Shown here: positions 17,120-25,715 of the stretch, in pieces
Layout of the letters: the number at the start of each line of letters is the position of its first letter
Position numbering within the stretch: position 1 is the stretch's first letter
Source of the DNA: Abiotrophia defectiva ATCC 49176
Lineage (GTDB): Bacteria; Bacillota; Bacilli; Lactobacillales; Aerococcaceae
DNA: 64,000 nucleotides
Direction of reading: 5' to 3'
NCBI RefSeq assembly: GCF_037041345.1
Contig: NZ_CP146287.1
Span: forward strand, 1,119,501 to 1,183,500
Notes under the pieces: generated by a model
Told to the model about the DNA's origin: nothing
The model's input: the letters and a program-made list of their open reading frames with translations, nothing else
Database searches by the model: none
Program-made: the position numbers and the translations under genes

Positions 17120-18525
17120 TAGACCTCCACCTCCTCGTACATCGCTAGATACCCCTTGAGCATCCGATCATATTGATAATAACGCTCGACACGTGCTCGG
17201 CCGATGGCCCCCATCTTTAATCGTCCTTCTTGGGACCGGCACATGAGTTCCATCGCATCGGCTAATCCTTTCTGATAAGTAGGAGGAACACAATAACCAG
17301 CTAAACCCAAATCATCGCCTGGGCCACCCTCTAATAATTCCCGGCAACAACCCACATCGGTCGTGACACAAGGACGGCCTGAGGCTAACGACTCCAAGAC
17401 AGATAAAGGCTGGGCCTCCGAGATACTGGTCAGAATCGTAAAATCGAGATTTTCCATATAAGTTACAATATCTACCCGGCCAGTGAAGATAACATTATCC
17501 AACTGCATTTGCTTAACTAGGTCATAGCATTCTTGAGCATATTCCTCATCGTCCACGCCCCCCATAATATGGAGACGGACATTATCAAGACGGTTACTTA
17601 ATTCGTAGAAAGCATAAAGCATGGTCTTAATGTCCTTGATAGGAGCCAAACGCACGACTGCTCCGATATCTACTCGTCCATCTGGAATTTTAGCCGGTAC
17701 GGAAGAAAAGCGTTGGAAATCAATCCCATTTTCTACCACCCGACAACGGTCTGGATCACAACCTATCTCAATTTGGGTTAGACGAGCCTTGGTGAAAAGG
17801 CTAGATATAATTTGAGCCCGGCTATAAATAATGTCCGACAGCATATAGAAAAACTTAATCCAATGGTCCTTCATACTTGGCAAGACCCAGTTAGAGCGAA
17901 TAATCTCCTCTTCTCGCTCACGGGTATAGATACCATGCTCTGTTAATAAAATTGGTCGATCGTAACGATATTGCCCTAACAGCGCCAGAATACCACTGTA
18001 ACCTGTCGAAATAGCATGATAGACATCTGCCTGTGGTACTTCTTGACCTAGGAGATAGAAAACCGGTAAGAGCATAGACCGAATGGTGTGGAATACTTCT
18101 GCAAAGGCATTATAGGCATACTGCTCCTGACACATATCCACCATCATCTCCAGAAAACTCTCACTTTGCAAGAAATCAACTGGATTCAGCTGCTTATCTT
18201 GATAGAGGCGGCATAAAACCTCCCAATCTGGACGCCCAGTTTCCATAAGTTGTCTGAGAGCGTCTAACTCTTCTTTGCTGAAACGGTAATCAAAGAGTCG
18301 CTTACTTGGCGCTAATTGTAAGGCATCATCTAAGAAAACTTCATGAACTTCAACCACATTATCTAACATTTGGTAGACGAACTGGCCTTTTTCCTTAGCC
18401 TTAGCCCCAATCACCCAGAGTACAAATTCGTGTTGAGGCATATTTTGGATGTATTGATGCATCCAAGTTGAGACCCCACCATGGACATAAGGATAGCTTC
18501 CTTCTAAAATCAAACAAATTCTCAT
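17119..18525 (-). CDS. pelF: PelF, GT4-type glycosyltransferase of the Pel synthase
   Basis: A 468-residue cytoplasmic GT-B glycosyltransferase. The N-terminus MRICLILEGSYPYVHGGVSTWMHQYI is the PelF signature; the C-terminal nucleotide-sugar domain has VENGIDFQRF, GAVVRLAPIKDIKTMLYAF, VIFTGRVDIVTYM and the catalytic TSISEAQPLSVLESLASGRPCV with the E-x7-E motif. P. aeruginosa PelF uses UDP-GalNAc/GlcNAc-type donors to polymerise Pel. It starts 2 bases after the PelA-like gene and overlaps pelG by one base. Confidence 0.93.
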   Translation of the reverse strand: MRICLILEGSYPYVHGGVSTWMHQYIQNMPQHEFVLWVIGAKAKEKGQFVYQMLDNVVEVHEVFLDDALQLAPSKRLFDYRFSKEELDALRQLMETGRPDWEVLCRLYQDKQLNPVDFLQSESFLEMMVDMCQEQYAYNAFAEVFHTIRSMLLPVFYLLGQEVPQADVYHAISTGYSGILALLGQYRYDRPILLTEHGIYTREREEEIIRSNWVLPSMKDHWIKFFYMLSDIIYSRAQIISSLFTKARLTQIEIGCDPDRCRVVENGIDFQRFSSVPAKIPDGRVDIGAVVRLAPIKDIKTMLYAFYELSNRLDNVRLHIMGGVDDEEYAQECYDLVKQMQLDNVIFTGRVDIVTYMENLDFTILTSISEAQPLSVLESLASGRPCVTTDVGCCRELLEGGPGDDLGLAGYCVPPTYQKGLADAMELMCRSQEGRLKMGAIGRARVERYYQYDRMLKGYLAMYEEVEV

Positions 18526-18527
18526 CC

Positions 18528-20360
18528 TTATTCCTCACTCCAGTCCATGGTTACTTTGGCCTGCGTTGCTTTCAGCAGATAGAGGTTCCCTGTTAAGTGC
18601 GTCAAAGTACCACCATTTACAGGACTTCCCACTTGGCCTTCATTGATACGTACAAAGAGGTAAACCTCATCATAGAAATGGTCAAATGTCCATTCTATTC
18701 CTGTAGCTGTACGTTCTTGCTTAGGAACTAAGGCCGAATAGCGTTGTATAGCACCTGATAGCTGGGAGCCTGTCAAATCTCTTAAATCAGGTGCAGACGA
18801 CTTGAGCCAACTAATGTAGTGCTCTAGGTTACTTTTAAGCACAGCCCAACCCAACTCAGCCCCACGGTCCACATCTAAGGTATCATCTGGATGGATAAAG
18901 TGACTGTTGACAAAATGCATGTTCAGTTCAGAGAATGCAGCCAACTGCATAAAATCGTCTAGCATCCCACCCGAAATAATCCGTGGCTGCTCGACCATGC
19001 CATCTGACGCCCATTCAAATTCTTGGTCATAGGCGAAATCACCAGGGAAATAGTTACTAGCTATCGTTTTAATTTCTGGAATTTCCTCCACCAATACCTT
19101 GCGCCCTTCCGCCGATAGAACATTGGAAGGTGGTACATAGACTGACTTCTCTACATTAGGAAAAAGTTCTTCGTTAAAACGCACTAACTCTTTCATAGCT
19201 GATACCATAGCTGATTCTTCCCAAGTATGATAAGAATATACATCTTTATAGTCCAGTGACTTAGGAGATAAAGGCTGGTGATTATAACCATGGTAGCCAA
19301 TTTCTCCACCTGATCTTAGGAGCATATTACCAAAATAAACGAAACGAGAAATATCATCTTGGCCGTGAACATTCCCTGATGTGTCATCTTCATAGTTTTC
19401 AATGGTTGCTCCGGTATATTTAATCCCATACTTATCGACAAAACTCAGCATATCTACCCACCAAATATTGGTATAGAAATCAGCAACATTGAGGTTATAG
19501 TCCCGTTTAACATACTTGCCATCACCACTTGGAACTGGCGCAGGGAAATCATCTAAGTAGAAGACCGAACCATTAATAACAGGATAACTAGCCACCTTAC
19601 CCAAAAGATTATAGGAAGCTGCATAGAGTCCCCGAGTTACCTTGTTATAGATACCAAAGTTATCGATGACAAACTTGCCCTTGCCATAGGCATGTTCCCA
19701 AATTAAAGGCAAGACACCAGGACCTTCCTTACGACTAACGTGAACCTTGGCCTTTTCAGACAAGTCAACTTTGAGTGCAGAATCAAATGGTTCTTCGATA
19801 ATATACTCACGTCCCCCTCCAATCATGAAGTCCGGTTCGATATAGAGCTTGTCTACAAGACCATGCTCAGCTTGTGATTGTTTAATCCCCAAAGCTTGCT
19901 CGATTAGAGACAGATGACTGGATTTTTGAAGTGTTAGGGCAAATTGAACATAGCCCCCCGACTCAACCCAATCACGTAGGGCAATTAATTCTTGGTCTAA
20001 ATCATCAAGTTGCGAAACAAGCATTACAACCTTCTCGTAACTCTTGACATCAGGAAAAGATTCCGTGGCTATATCAATTAAATTATAGCCTACTTTCATA
20101 TCCTTAAAAATTTGTTGAAACTGTTCTTTAGCCAACATACTCGATGGGTCACGACTGTCCGTTACCACAAGGGTATTGACTGGTACTTGTGATTGAGCCT
20201 GATTGGCAGTCACTACTGCTCCTGTAAGATAGGTATAGGCTTGTTCTGGAATTTGATAGCCTATCCCTTGCCGCTCAATAAATAAGGCTACAGCTAATCC
20301 CAGAAAACCAATAAATACTAAGAAAATCCCCCAATACCGAAATTGTTTCCATCCTTTCAT
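18528..20360 (-). CDS. PelA-type polysaccharide deacetylase (DUF2194), no hydrolase domain
   Basis: A 610-residue extracytoplasmic protein with one N-terminal membrane anchor (residues about 7-28). The central part resembles the Rossmann-like region of PelA/DUF2194; the C-terminal half is a carbohydrate esterase 4-like deacetylase with FYLDDFPAPVPSG (metal-binding Asp pair) and EIGYHGYNHQPLS (HxxxH). It would remove acetyl groups from the nascent polymer, giving it positive charge. The Pseudomonas PelA also has a GH166 hydrolase domain, which is absent here, as in the Gram-positive pel clusters described for Bacillus cereus. I chose the ATG at 20360, with a GGGGAGGGGG ribosome binding site, just after the pelE stop. 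Confidence 0.85.
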   Translation of the reverse strand: MKGWKQFRYWGIFLVFIGFLGLAVALFIERQGIGYQIPEQAYTYLTGAVVTANQAQSQVPVNTLVVTDSRDPSSMLAKEQFQQIFKDMKVGYNLIDIATESFPDVKSYEKVVMLVSQLDDLDQELIALRDWVESGGYVQFALTLQKSSHLSLIEQALGIKQSQAEHGLVDKLYIEPDFMIGGGREYIIEEPFDSALKVDLSEKAKVHVSRKEGPGVLPLIWEHAYGKGKFVIDNFGIYNKVTRGLYAASYNLLGKVASYPVINGSVFYLDDFPAPVPSGDGKYVKRDYNLNVADFYTNIWWVDMLSFVDKYGIKYTGATIENYEDDTSGNVHGQDDISRFVYFGNMLLRSGGEIGYHGYNHQPLSPKSLDYKDVYSYHTWEESAMVSAMKELVRFNEELFPNVEKSVYVPPSNVLSAEGRKVLVEEIPEIKTIASNYFPGDFAYDQEFEWASDGMVEQPRIISGGMLDDFMQLAAFSELNMHFVNSHFIHPDDTLDVDRGAELGWAVLKSNLEHYISWLKSSAPDLRDLTGSQLSGAIQRYSALVPKQERTATGIEWTFDHFYDEVYLFVRINEGQVGSPVNGGTLTHLTGNLYLLKATQAKVTMDWSEE

Positions 20361-20377
20361 AGTGTCCCCCTCCCCTA

Positions 20378-21304
20378 CTACACTTGTTGCCGCCAAAAAT
20401 GAATTACCTGACGATTATGGCGTGAAAAATATACACGACAAGTGTCAATATCTTGAAAAAATTGTTGTAAGCCTAATCGATCGCCTTGAGCGACTAAGGC
20501 TTGAAATTGAAACATGCGGTAAGACTCATCAGTTGGCCAATTAATCTGGCAGTATTCTAGAACTTGCCGCACGCGTTGTTCTTCCCCTAAAGCTAAGTAC
20601 TGCTTCCCCAAACGGATATAGTCGTTAAGCTCGTGACTAAGTGCCACCTTACGTCGTAATAAATCAATATACTGATGTCGAGAACTCTCAGCAAATTTGC
20701 CAGCTACTAAACCAGACATCAAATAATCCTCTAAAACTAAACAAAGTTCTTCCAAAATGGCAAGATTATCAGGTTGCTTAGCTAATTCTTCTTTAAGTTG
20801 ATGCACTTTGAGGTCATAGTCTTTGTGTAATTCCGCTAACATAACCGTTGCGTAATGGACCACTTCAACATCCTCATTCATTCGTGCTTCTTGTAACAAG
20901 GCCACTACATTGCTTGGTTGGTCTTTAAGCATACTCATCATCAATTCGCGTTTAGTAATCGAATCATTGAGTAATAATGCCTCTTCAATCGGCACCCACT
21001 GCCTGACATCTTCAGACGCTCGAAGATCAACGGAGTCTGCCTCCTCGACTTCTGCTTCTAACACTTGGTCCTCTAGTTCTAAAACATCCTCTTGACCTAT
21101 TTCTATTTCCTGAATTCTTGATTGTTTAGACATCAACCAATAGGCAATGGCTACCGCCACAGGCCCCAAATAGGGAAGTATGAAAATGGGTATCCACAAA
21201 ATAGGATTGATTGAAACTTTACGAGCAAGCATCTGCCGATAGAGAATATAGGCAAAAATTATATGCCCTAGCAATAATACAAGCAGTACCAAAGTCGGTA
21301 GCAT
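20378..21304 (-). CDS. PelE-like membrane protein with a helical-repeat cytoplasmic domain
   Basis: A 308-residue protein: two membrane helices (about residues 3-22 and 35-55), an acidic linker (residues 70-110), then an all-helical region of TPR-like repeats (KELLMSMLKDQPSNVVALLQEARM..., HQLKEELAKQPDNLAILEELCLVLEDYL, EEQRVRQVLEYCQINWPTDESYRMF). Size, topology and position between pelD-like and pelA-like genes match PelE, which in Pseudomonas links PelD to PelF. Sequence identity of PelE proteins is low, so the name rests on architecture and context. It is tightly spaced (18 bases) after the PelD-like gene. Confidence 0.78.
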   Translation of the reverse strand: MLPTLVLLVLLLGHIIFAYILYRQMLARKVSINPILWIPIFILPYLGPVAVAIAYWLMSKQSRIQEIEIGQEDVLELEDQVLEAEVEEADSVDLRASEDVRQWVPIEEALLLNDSITKRELMMSMLKDQPSNVVALLQEARMNEDVEVVHYATVMLAELHKDYDLKVHQLKEELAKQPDNLAILEELCLVLEDYLMSGLVAGKFAESSRHQYIDLLRRKVALSHELNDYIRLGKQYLALGEEQRVRQVLEYCQINWPTDESYRMFQFQALVAQGDRLGLQQFFQDIDTCRVYFSRHNRQVIHFWRQQV

Positions 21305-21322
21305 GGATTTATCCCCCTTATT

Positions 21323-23095
21323 TTATTGGTTATTAGTGATTTCCAATGCATGCTGGAGTGACATTTCAATTAAACCAAAAATAACACGAAGTTGATTATA
21401 TTGCGCCACATCCATGGGGTCTAGTTGACGCTCTAACAAACCTATTACAATAACGAGTTGGTCCTGATAACGTAATCCCGCCACGTAATGTGGCAAACTA
21501 GGATCAAGTTGCCGGTTCAACCAAAGTTCACCTGCCATCAGAGGCTCAGCTAATGGTCCTAAAGGTCCCTCTAAGAGAGGACTTGCCAGTGCTTGACTTA
21601 GATTAGGAACAGGCGCTAGTTGGTTGGTTCCTGATACCTGATAGAAGACCAAGGCCAATGGGTCTACTAATTCAACCAAGAGCTCTTGAGCCACTTTAAG
21701 AACTCCTTCAGGAGTTGACTGGTTCAGTCGTTCTACCCAATTGTATAGGCGTCCATAGGAATCACGACAGCCCATAATTTGCTTTTTCAACATGGCCTTA
21801 TCAAGTAGCATATCACGATAGAGTTGCCGAATTAGATGACTTTTATCACGTAGCAGCTGGTTCTCTCGCGATAAAACTGCTTTATCATGCAAGGTTTCAG
21901 CCCGTAAACGCCCAACCATTGCACCAGTTACTAGGTAGACAACAAAAGGAACCCAGTTAAGCGGGTCATAGAAGAGTGTGATCCAGTTGTTCCCAGAGGT
22001 CACATAAATATAGAGCAGGGCCAAAATCGATAAACTAGCCGATAAGAGCCCCATCCCAATTCCTCCAGTCATAGCCATGATGACAATATAGAGCAAGCGA
22101 ACGTCAACTGCTCGGAATTGTTGCTGATTTCTTAAGATAAGGGAGACAAGTTCTGATAATAGGAAGAGAAGAAATACTTCGATAATCCGCACTAGGGTTG
22201 GGTGTAACCCCATCCAGCTCTTCAAGTCTTGCCACCATCCGAGCAAAGATGACTTTCCTTGACCAAGGTAGCGCTCTTTTAAGATAGTTTGCCAATCCTC
22301 TAAAGGGTTAAATTGAGGAAACCATCCATAACGTGTTCGGAGCGAAGCAGTCATAGAATCGGGCTGCTCTACTTGTTGAAGCTTTCCTTTAGTAAAACTG
22401 ATGGAAGGATCTGGTTGTAACTGATACATGGTAAGAGCTAAATCTTGATAGGTCAGTTTAAAACTATTAGATACAATCAATAGCTCTGACTCATCTGTCC
22501 AATCGTCCAAGACTTTATAAAGTAAGCGACCTAAATCATCCATCTGTAAGAAGAAAAAGTCACTGTCACGATTCTCCTTGAAGCGTGCTGCTTTTCCAGC
22601 CGCCCACTGGCTAAATATCTGATCGATATAAGGCGGTAAAGTCTGATCTGAATAGAGATATGGTAAGCGAATTACCTTGATTGACATGCCATGCTCTTTT
22701 CCTTCATAGAGGCAAAGTTGCTCGTAGCTTTGTGCCAGTTGTGTTTCTAGCTGTTGATTTTGATAGCCTGACTGCGGTCCAGACAAATAGCAAAAGCGAC
22801 TGATGCGATAGCTCTGACAAGCCGTAAGGAGTTGCTGAAGTGCCTCCCCTTCGCCAACTTCCTGTGACCGAAGCGTAAGAAAATTAGAGAAGAAAACCAC
22901 TTGGTTAATCTCATACATTTCGCAAACCTCTTCTAAGGCCCAATCTCTTTGCTCCATGGATAAGACCGTTACACCTTGCCGATAAGATGTCTTCAAGTCG
23001 CAGGGTCCAAGAATAATTACACGCCCTTCCGGAAAAGCTTCTTGGATAAATTCTCGCGTCAGGTAACTTGTGTTCCCTGTTACAAGTATATTCAT
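21323..23095 (-). CDS. pelD: PelD-like protein: degenerate SDR domain + four TM helices + GAF domain, no GGDEF
   Basis: A 590-residue fusion. Residues 1-280 are an NAD-dependent epimerase/SDR fold (MNILVTGNTSYLTREF; VVFFSN; FCYLSGP; IKVIRLPYLYSD), but the nucleotide-loop glycines are degraded (TGNTSYLT for TGxxGxxG) and no YxxxK is present, so it looks catalytically dead. Residues 300-395 have four membrane helices (VRIIEVFLLFLLSELVSLIL and others), then a coiled coil (to about 430) and a GAF domain (440-585). This order TM-coil-GAF is that of PelD, whose C-terminal degenerate GGDEF domain normally binds cyclic-di-GMP; here the protein ends after GAF, which fits organisms lacking c-di-GMP. 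As first gene of the operon it lies about 190 bases after a good promoter. Confidence 0.85.
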   Translation of the reverse strand: MNILVTGNTSYLTREFIQEAFPEGRVIILGPCDLKTSYRQGVTVLSMEQRDWALEEVCEMYEINQVVFFSNFLTLRSQEVGEGEALQQLLTACQSYRISRFCYLSGPQSGYQNQQLETQLAQSYEQLCLYEGKEHGMSIKVIRLPYLYSDQTLPPYIDQIFSQWAAGKAARFKENRDSDFFFLQMDDLGRLLYKVLDDWTDESELLIVSNSFKLTYQDLALTMYQLQPDPSISFTKGKLQQVEQPDSMTASLRTRYGWFPQFNPLEDWQTILKERYLGQGKSSLLGWWQDLKSWMGLHPTLVRIIEVFLLFLLSELVSLILRNQQQFRAVDVRLLYIVIMAMTGGIGMGLLSASLSILALLYIYVTSGNNWITLFYDPLNWVPFVVYLVTGAMVGRLRAETLHDKAVLSRENQLLRDKSHLIRQLYRDMLLDKAMLKKQIMGCRDSYGRLYNWVERLNQSTPEGVLKVAQELLVELVDPLALVFYQVSGTNQLAPVPNLSQALASPLLEGPLGPLAEPLMAGELWLNRQLDPSLPHYVAGLRYQDQLVIVIGLLERQLDPMDVAQYNQLRVIFGLIEMSLQHALEITNNQ

Positions 23096-23851
23096 AGTTA
23101 TTGTTTACCCCCAATTATATTTCTTGCCTAGTAAAAGTAGTTTGCCCTCATTTTTAATGCCCTAGAAAATGTCTAATAATTTAAGATAGAAATAGAAATG
23201 AAATTTCTGAAGTTGCCAAGGAATTTCAAAATAAAACTCCAAATTAGTATATATAACCCTTTTTGCCACTACTCCCCTAAGATTGGCACTATTATAACAC
23301 TATACAAATCTAGGTCAAAGGTTATCTCATTTTGCTAGAATGCCGTTACCAAATCGTAATGATTCTGTAACATAAGTCGATGGTTTTTTGGTCTTTCCCT
23401 CACAATTTCCGACCTGGCCCCTTTTTCTCCAAAATTAAAAGAAATCCTATTTAGGATATTTTGACAAAAACTTTGGTCAAGTATAAATAGACAAAATTTC
23501 CCAATACTCGTCTATTTAGATAAAATTATAGCGCGCTTATATAAGACAATAACTTGATGAAAGCACTTATATTACTTTTGTCTTCTTAATAAGTGAGAAT
23601 TCTAAATTAAAACTATCCTTTACAAGATACTAGGCTATCTATCCAAGACCTTCATGACCTTTAAATCAAGACAAATTCTTCTAGTATTTTCCGTCAACTA
23701 CCCTAAGTATTCACAAGAACTTTTGAAGTCAGATAAAAGATAGAATCACAAATATTTTGAAGATACATTGATAATACTGATAATGTTTGTTAAATCACCC
23801 ACCTAAAACAATAATGACACACTATAAATTCACAAACTTTCCCTTACATGC
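23096..23851. other. Long non-coding region upstream of the Pel operon
   Basis: About 750 bases with no gene I can support. The first 190 bases are the 5' leader of the PelD-like gene with a weak inverted repeat (TGAAATT/AATTTCA, 23198-23228). The pel promoter is at 23291-23318. From 23320 to 23850 the sequence is very AT-rich; no riboswitch, small ORF with a ribosome binding site, or repeat was recognised. It may hold regulator sites for the operon. Confidence 0.6.
23291..23318 (-). promoter_or_regulatory. Promoter of the Pel operon
   Basis: Minus strand -35 TTGACC (23313-23318) and -10 TATAAT (23291-23296) with a 16-base spacer. Transcription would begin near 23284, leaving a leader of about 190 bases. 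Confidence 0.7.
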
Positions 23852-23894
23852 AAAAAAAGAACCCCCAACCGTCCAAAGACGATTGATGGTTCTT
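23852..23894 (-). terminator. Terminator of rplS (trmD operon end)
   Basis: Minus-strand hairpin with arms AAGAACC..CAATCGTC and GACGGTTG..GGTTCTT followed by seven Ts; 16 bases after the rplS stop. Confidence 0.9.
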
Positions 23895-23910
23895 TTCATG
23901 TTTCGGTATG

Positions 23911-24258
23911 TTAGCGCCCGCGCTCTTTGATACGTGCAGCCTTACCAGACAAGGCACGGATGTAGTAGAGCTTAGCACGACGTACGCGACCTTTACGAAC
24001 AACTTCGATTTTAGCAACACGTGGAGTGTGTACTGGGAAAGTACGTTCAACCCCTACACCGTTCGAAATTTTACGAACTGTGTAAGTTTCGCTGATGCCT
24101 GCACCGCGACGCTTGATTACTAACCCTTCGAAGATTTGGATACGTTCGCGTGAACCTTCGACAACCTTAGCGTGTACACGTACAGTGTCACCAGGGCGGA
24201 ACTCAGGAATATCGCTACGTAATTGAGCTGAGGTAATTTTTTCAATCACTTTACTCAT
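23911..24258 (-). CDS. rplS: 50S ribosomal protein L19
   Basis: A 115-residue ribosomal protein at the 30S-50S interface. The sequence [45 protein letters not shown] and [43 protein letters not shown] is fully conserved in the family. It ends the rimM-trmD-rplS cluster and is followed by a strong terminator. A small hairpin in its leader (24275-24295) resembles one in front of ffh. Confidence 0.98.
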   Translation of the reverse strand: MSKVIEKITSAQLRSDIPEFRPGDTVRVHAKVVEGSRERIQIFEGLVIKRRGAGISETYTVRKISNGVGVERTFPVHTPRVAKIEVVRKGRVRRAKLYYIRALSGKAARIKERGR

Positions 24259-24274
24259 GTTTTTTTCTCCTCTC

Positions 24275-24295
24275 GACTAACACTCATAACTAGCC
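24275..24295 (-). promoter_or_regulatory. Small hairpin in the rplS leader
   Basis: Minus strand GGCTAG, a nine-base loop TTATGAGTG, then TTAGTC forms a short stem with G-U pairs, directly upstream of the GAGAGGAG ribosome binding site. A near-identical element precedes ffh. An L19 leader RNA is known in some Firmicutes; I cannot confirm that this is it. Confidence 0.3.
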
Positions 24296-24380
24296 CTAGG
24301 GCTTAGCCAGCGGAATATTGTGATATCTGCGGTTTTTCACCACTTCTAGTATTATACCAAACTCTGCCTATTTGTAAAGC

Positions 24381-25112
24381 CTAATTGACATTTTTTTCGG
24401 CCTGAATTTCAGCTAGCCACTTGCGCTCTTCTTTGGACAAATCGGCATGTTCAAGTAGATCCGGACGACGCTCCAAAGTCCGGCGGATGGCTTCCTTGCC
24501 CTGCCACTGGCGAATCTTATCATGATGGCCACTGAAGAGTACCTCTGGCACCTCCATGCCACGAAAATCTCGTGGGCGGGTATACTGAGGATGCTCTAGG
24601 AGTGAACGTTGATGGGATTCGCCCACAATAGACTCCGCATTACCTAAGACTTCAGGAATCAAACGCACAGTGGCATCGATCATAATCATGGCCGGCAGTT
24701 CCCCATTGGTTAAGACATAATCTCCCAGTGAAACTTCATCGGTCACAAAAGATCTCACCCGTTCGTCAAAGCCTTCATAGTGGCCACAAATAAAGACCAA
24801 CTGCTCTGCTTGAGACCATTCCTGGGCCAAACTCTGACTAAATGGCACCCCGGTTGGATCCATCAGGATAATGCGGGCATTTTCCTTGGGCGCGATATGT
24901 TCCAGCATATGAACAATGGGATCTACCCGCAGCAGCATGCCTGCCCCACCGCCAAAGGGATAATCATCCACATGGCCATGCTTATTCACCGCAAAGTCCC
25001 GGAAGTTATGGGTTTGAAAGTCAATCAATCCCTTGGCTTGAGCTTGCCCCATCAGAGAATGATGCATGGGCTCAAACATCTCAGGGAAGAGGGTCAAGAC
25101 ATCAAGCTTCAT
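24381..25112 (-). CDS. trmD: tRNA (guanine-N1)-methyltransferase
   Basis: A 243-residue SPOUT methyltransferase that methylates G37 of tRNAs and prevents frameshifting. Motifs: [13 protein letters not shown] at the start, [29 protein letters not shown], and the SAM-knot [31 protein letters not shown] chose the ATG at 25112, which overlaps the rimM stop by 11 bases; a TTG six bases further upstream, nearer the GGAAGG site, is an alternative. Operon order rimM-trmD-rplS is standard. Confidence 0.96.
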   Translation of the reverse strand: MKLDVLTLFPEMFEPMHHSLMGQAQAKGLIDFQTHNFRDFAVNKHGHVDDYPFGGGAGMLLRVDPIVHMLEHIAPKENARIILMDPTGVPFSQSLAQEWSQAEQLVFICGHYEGFDERVRSFVTDEVSLGDYVLTNGELPAMIMIDATVRLIPEVLGNAESIVGESHQRSLLEHPQYTRPRDFRGMEVPEVLFSGHHDKIRQWQGKEAIRRTLERRPDLLEHADLSKEERKWLAEIQAEKNVN

Positions 25113-25635
25113 CGTCAATCAGCCCTTCCATTAGTTCAACCTTAACCTGTCCAGCTTCCAAGTCAACGGCTTTGACTACATCGCCAATAAAAGGAATTAA
25201 GGCGTCTTTGGCCTTGGGAATATTACGTTGGACCACAAAGACATCATTAGAACCTAGCTGAAGAATTTCCTTAATCTTCCCAAGGGTCTTGCCTTCTAGG
25301 GTGACAACCTCCAAGCCCAAGAGTTGATGATGATAGTAACTATCCTCTTCTAACTCATCCTGCTCACTCTCATCAATGGCCAGCCAGCAGCCTTTGAAGC
25401 CTTCGACCTGGTTGATATTGTCGTAACCAACAAAACTAATGAGCCAAGTCCCCTTATGGATGGCTGCCTTAGCAACTTGAACACTAGCTAACGGTTGGGA
25501 ATTCAAATCCTTCAGAATATAGAGGGTCTTGCCAGTTGCAAAGCGCTCCTCTGGAAAGTCAGTATCGGCAATTAGTTTGAGTTGACCCCGAATCCCGAAG
25601 GTATTCACAATTCGGGCTACACGATAATAAGTCAT
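25102..25635 (-). CDS. rimM: 16S rRNA processing protein RimM
   Basis: A 177-residue ribosome maturation factor that binds S19 and helps assemble the 30S head. N-terminal beta-barrel [28 protein letters not shown], central [29 protein letters not shown] and PRC-barrel region [17 protein letters not shown]...[17 protein letters not shown] are all recognisable. In other Firmicutes it follows rpsP and khpA; here five membrane-protein genes stand between, and a terminator precedes it, so it should have its own promoter. Confidence 0.95.
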   Translation of the reverse strand: MTYYRVARIVNTFGIRGQLKLIADTDFPEERFATGKTLYILKDLNSQPLASVQVAKAAIHKGTWLISFVGYDNINQVEGFKGCWLAIDESEQDELEEDSYYHHQLLGLEVVTLEGKTLGKIKEILQLGSNDVFVVQRNIPKAKDALIPFIGDVVKAVDLEAGQVKVELMEGLIDDEA

Positions 25636-25658
25636 ACTTGTCCTCCTTTTATGCCTAA

Positions 25659-25706
25659 TAAAAATCAGGCCTACCCTCTCAGTATACCATGAAAGGGAGC
25701 CTGATT
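25659..25706 (-). terminator. Terminator after paralogue 1
   Basis: Minus strand AATCAGGC pairs with GCCTGATT (25663-25670 with 25699-25706), with further pairing CCCT/AGGG inside, then TTTTTATT. It separates paralogue 1 from rimM. Confidence 0.75.
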
Positions 25707-25715
25707 CTAGTTGTC

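Noticed and set aside
23096-23290. c-di-GMP riboswitch in the Pel leader
   Set aside because: No GEMM-like core was seen, and PelD here lacks the c-di-GMP-binding domain.
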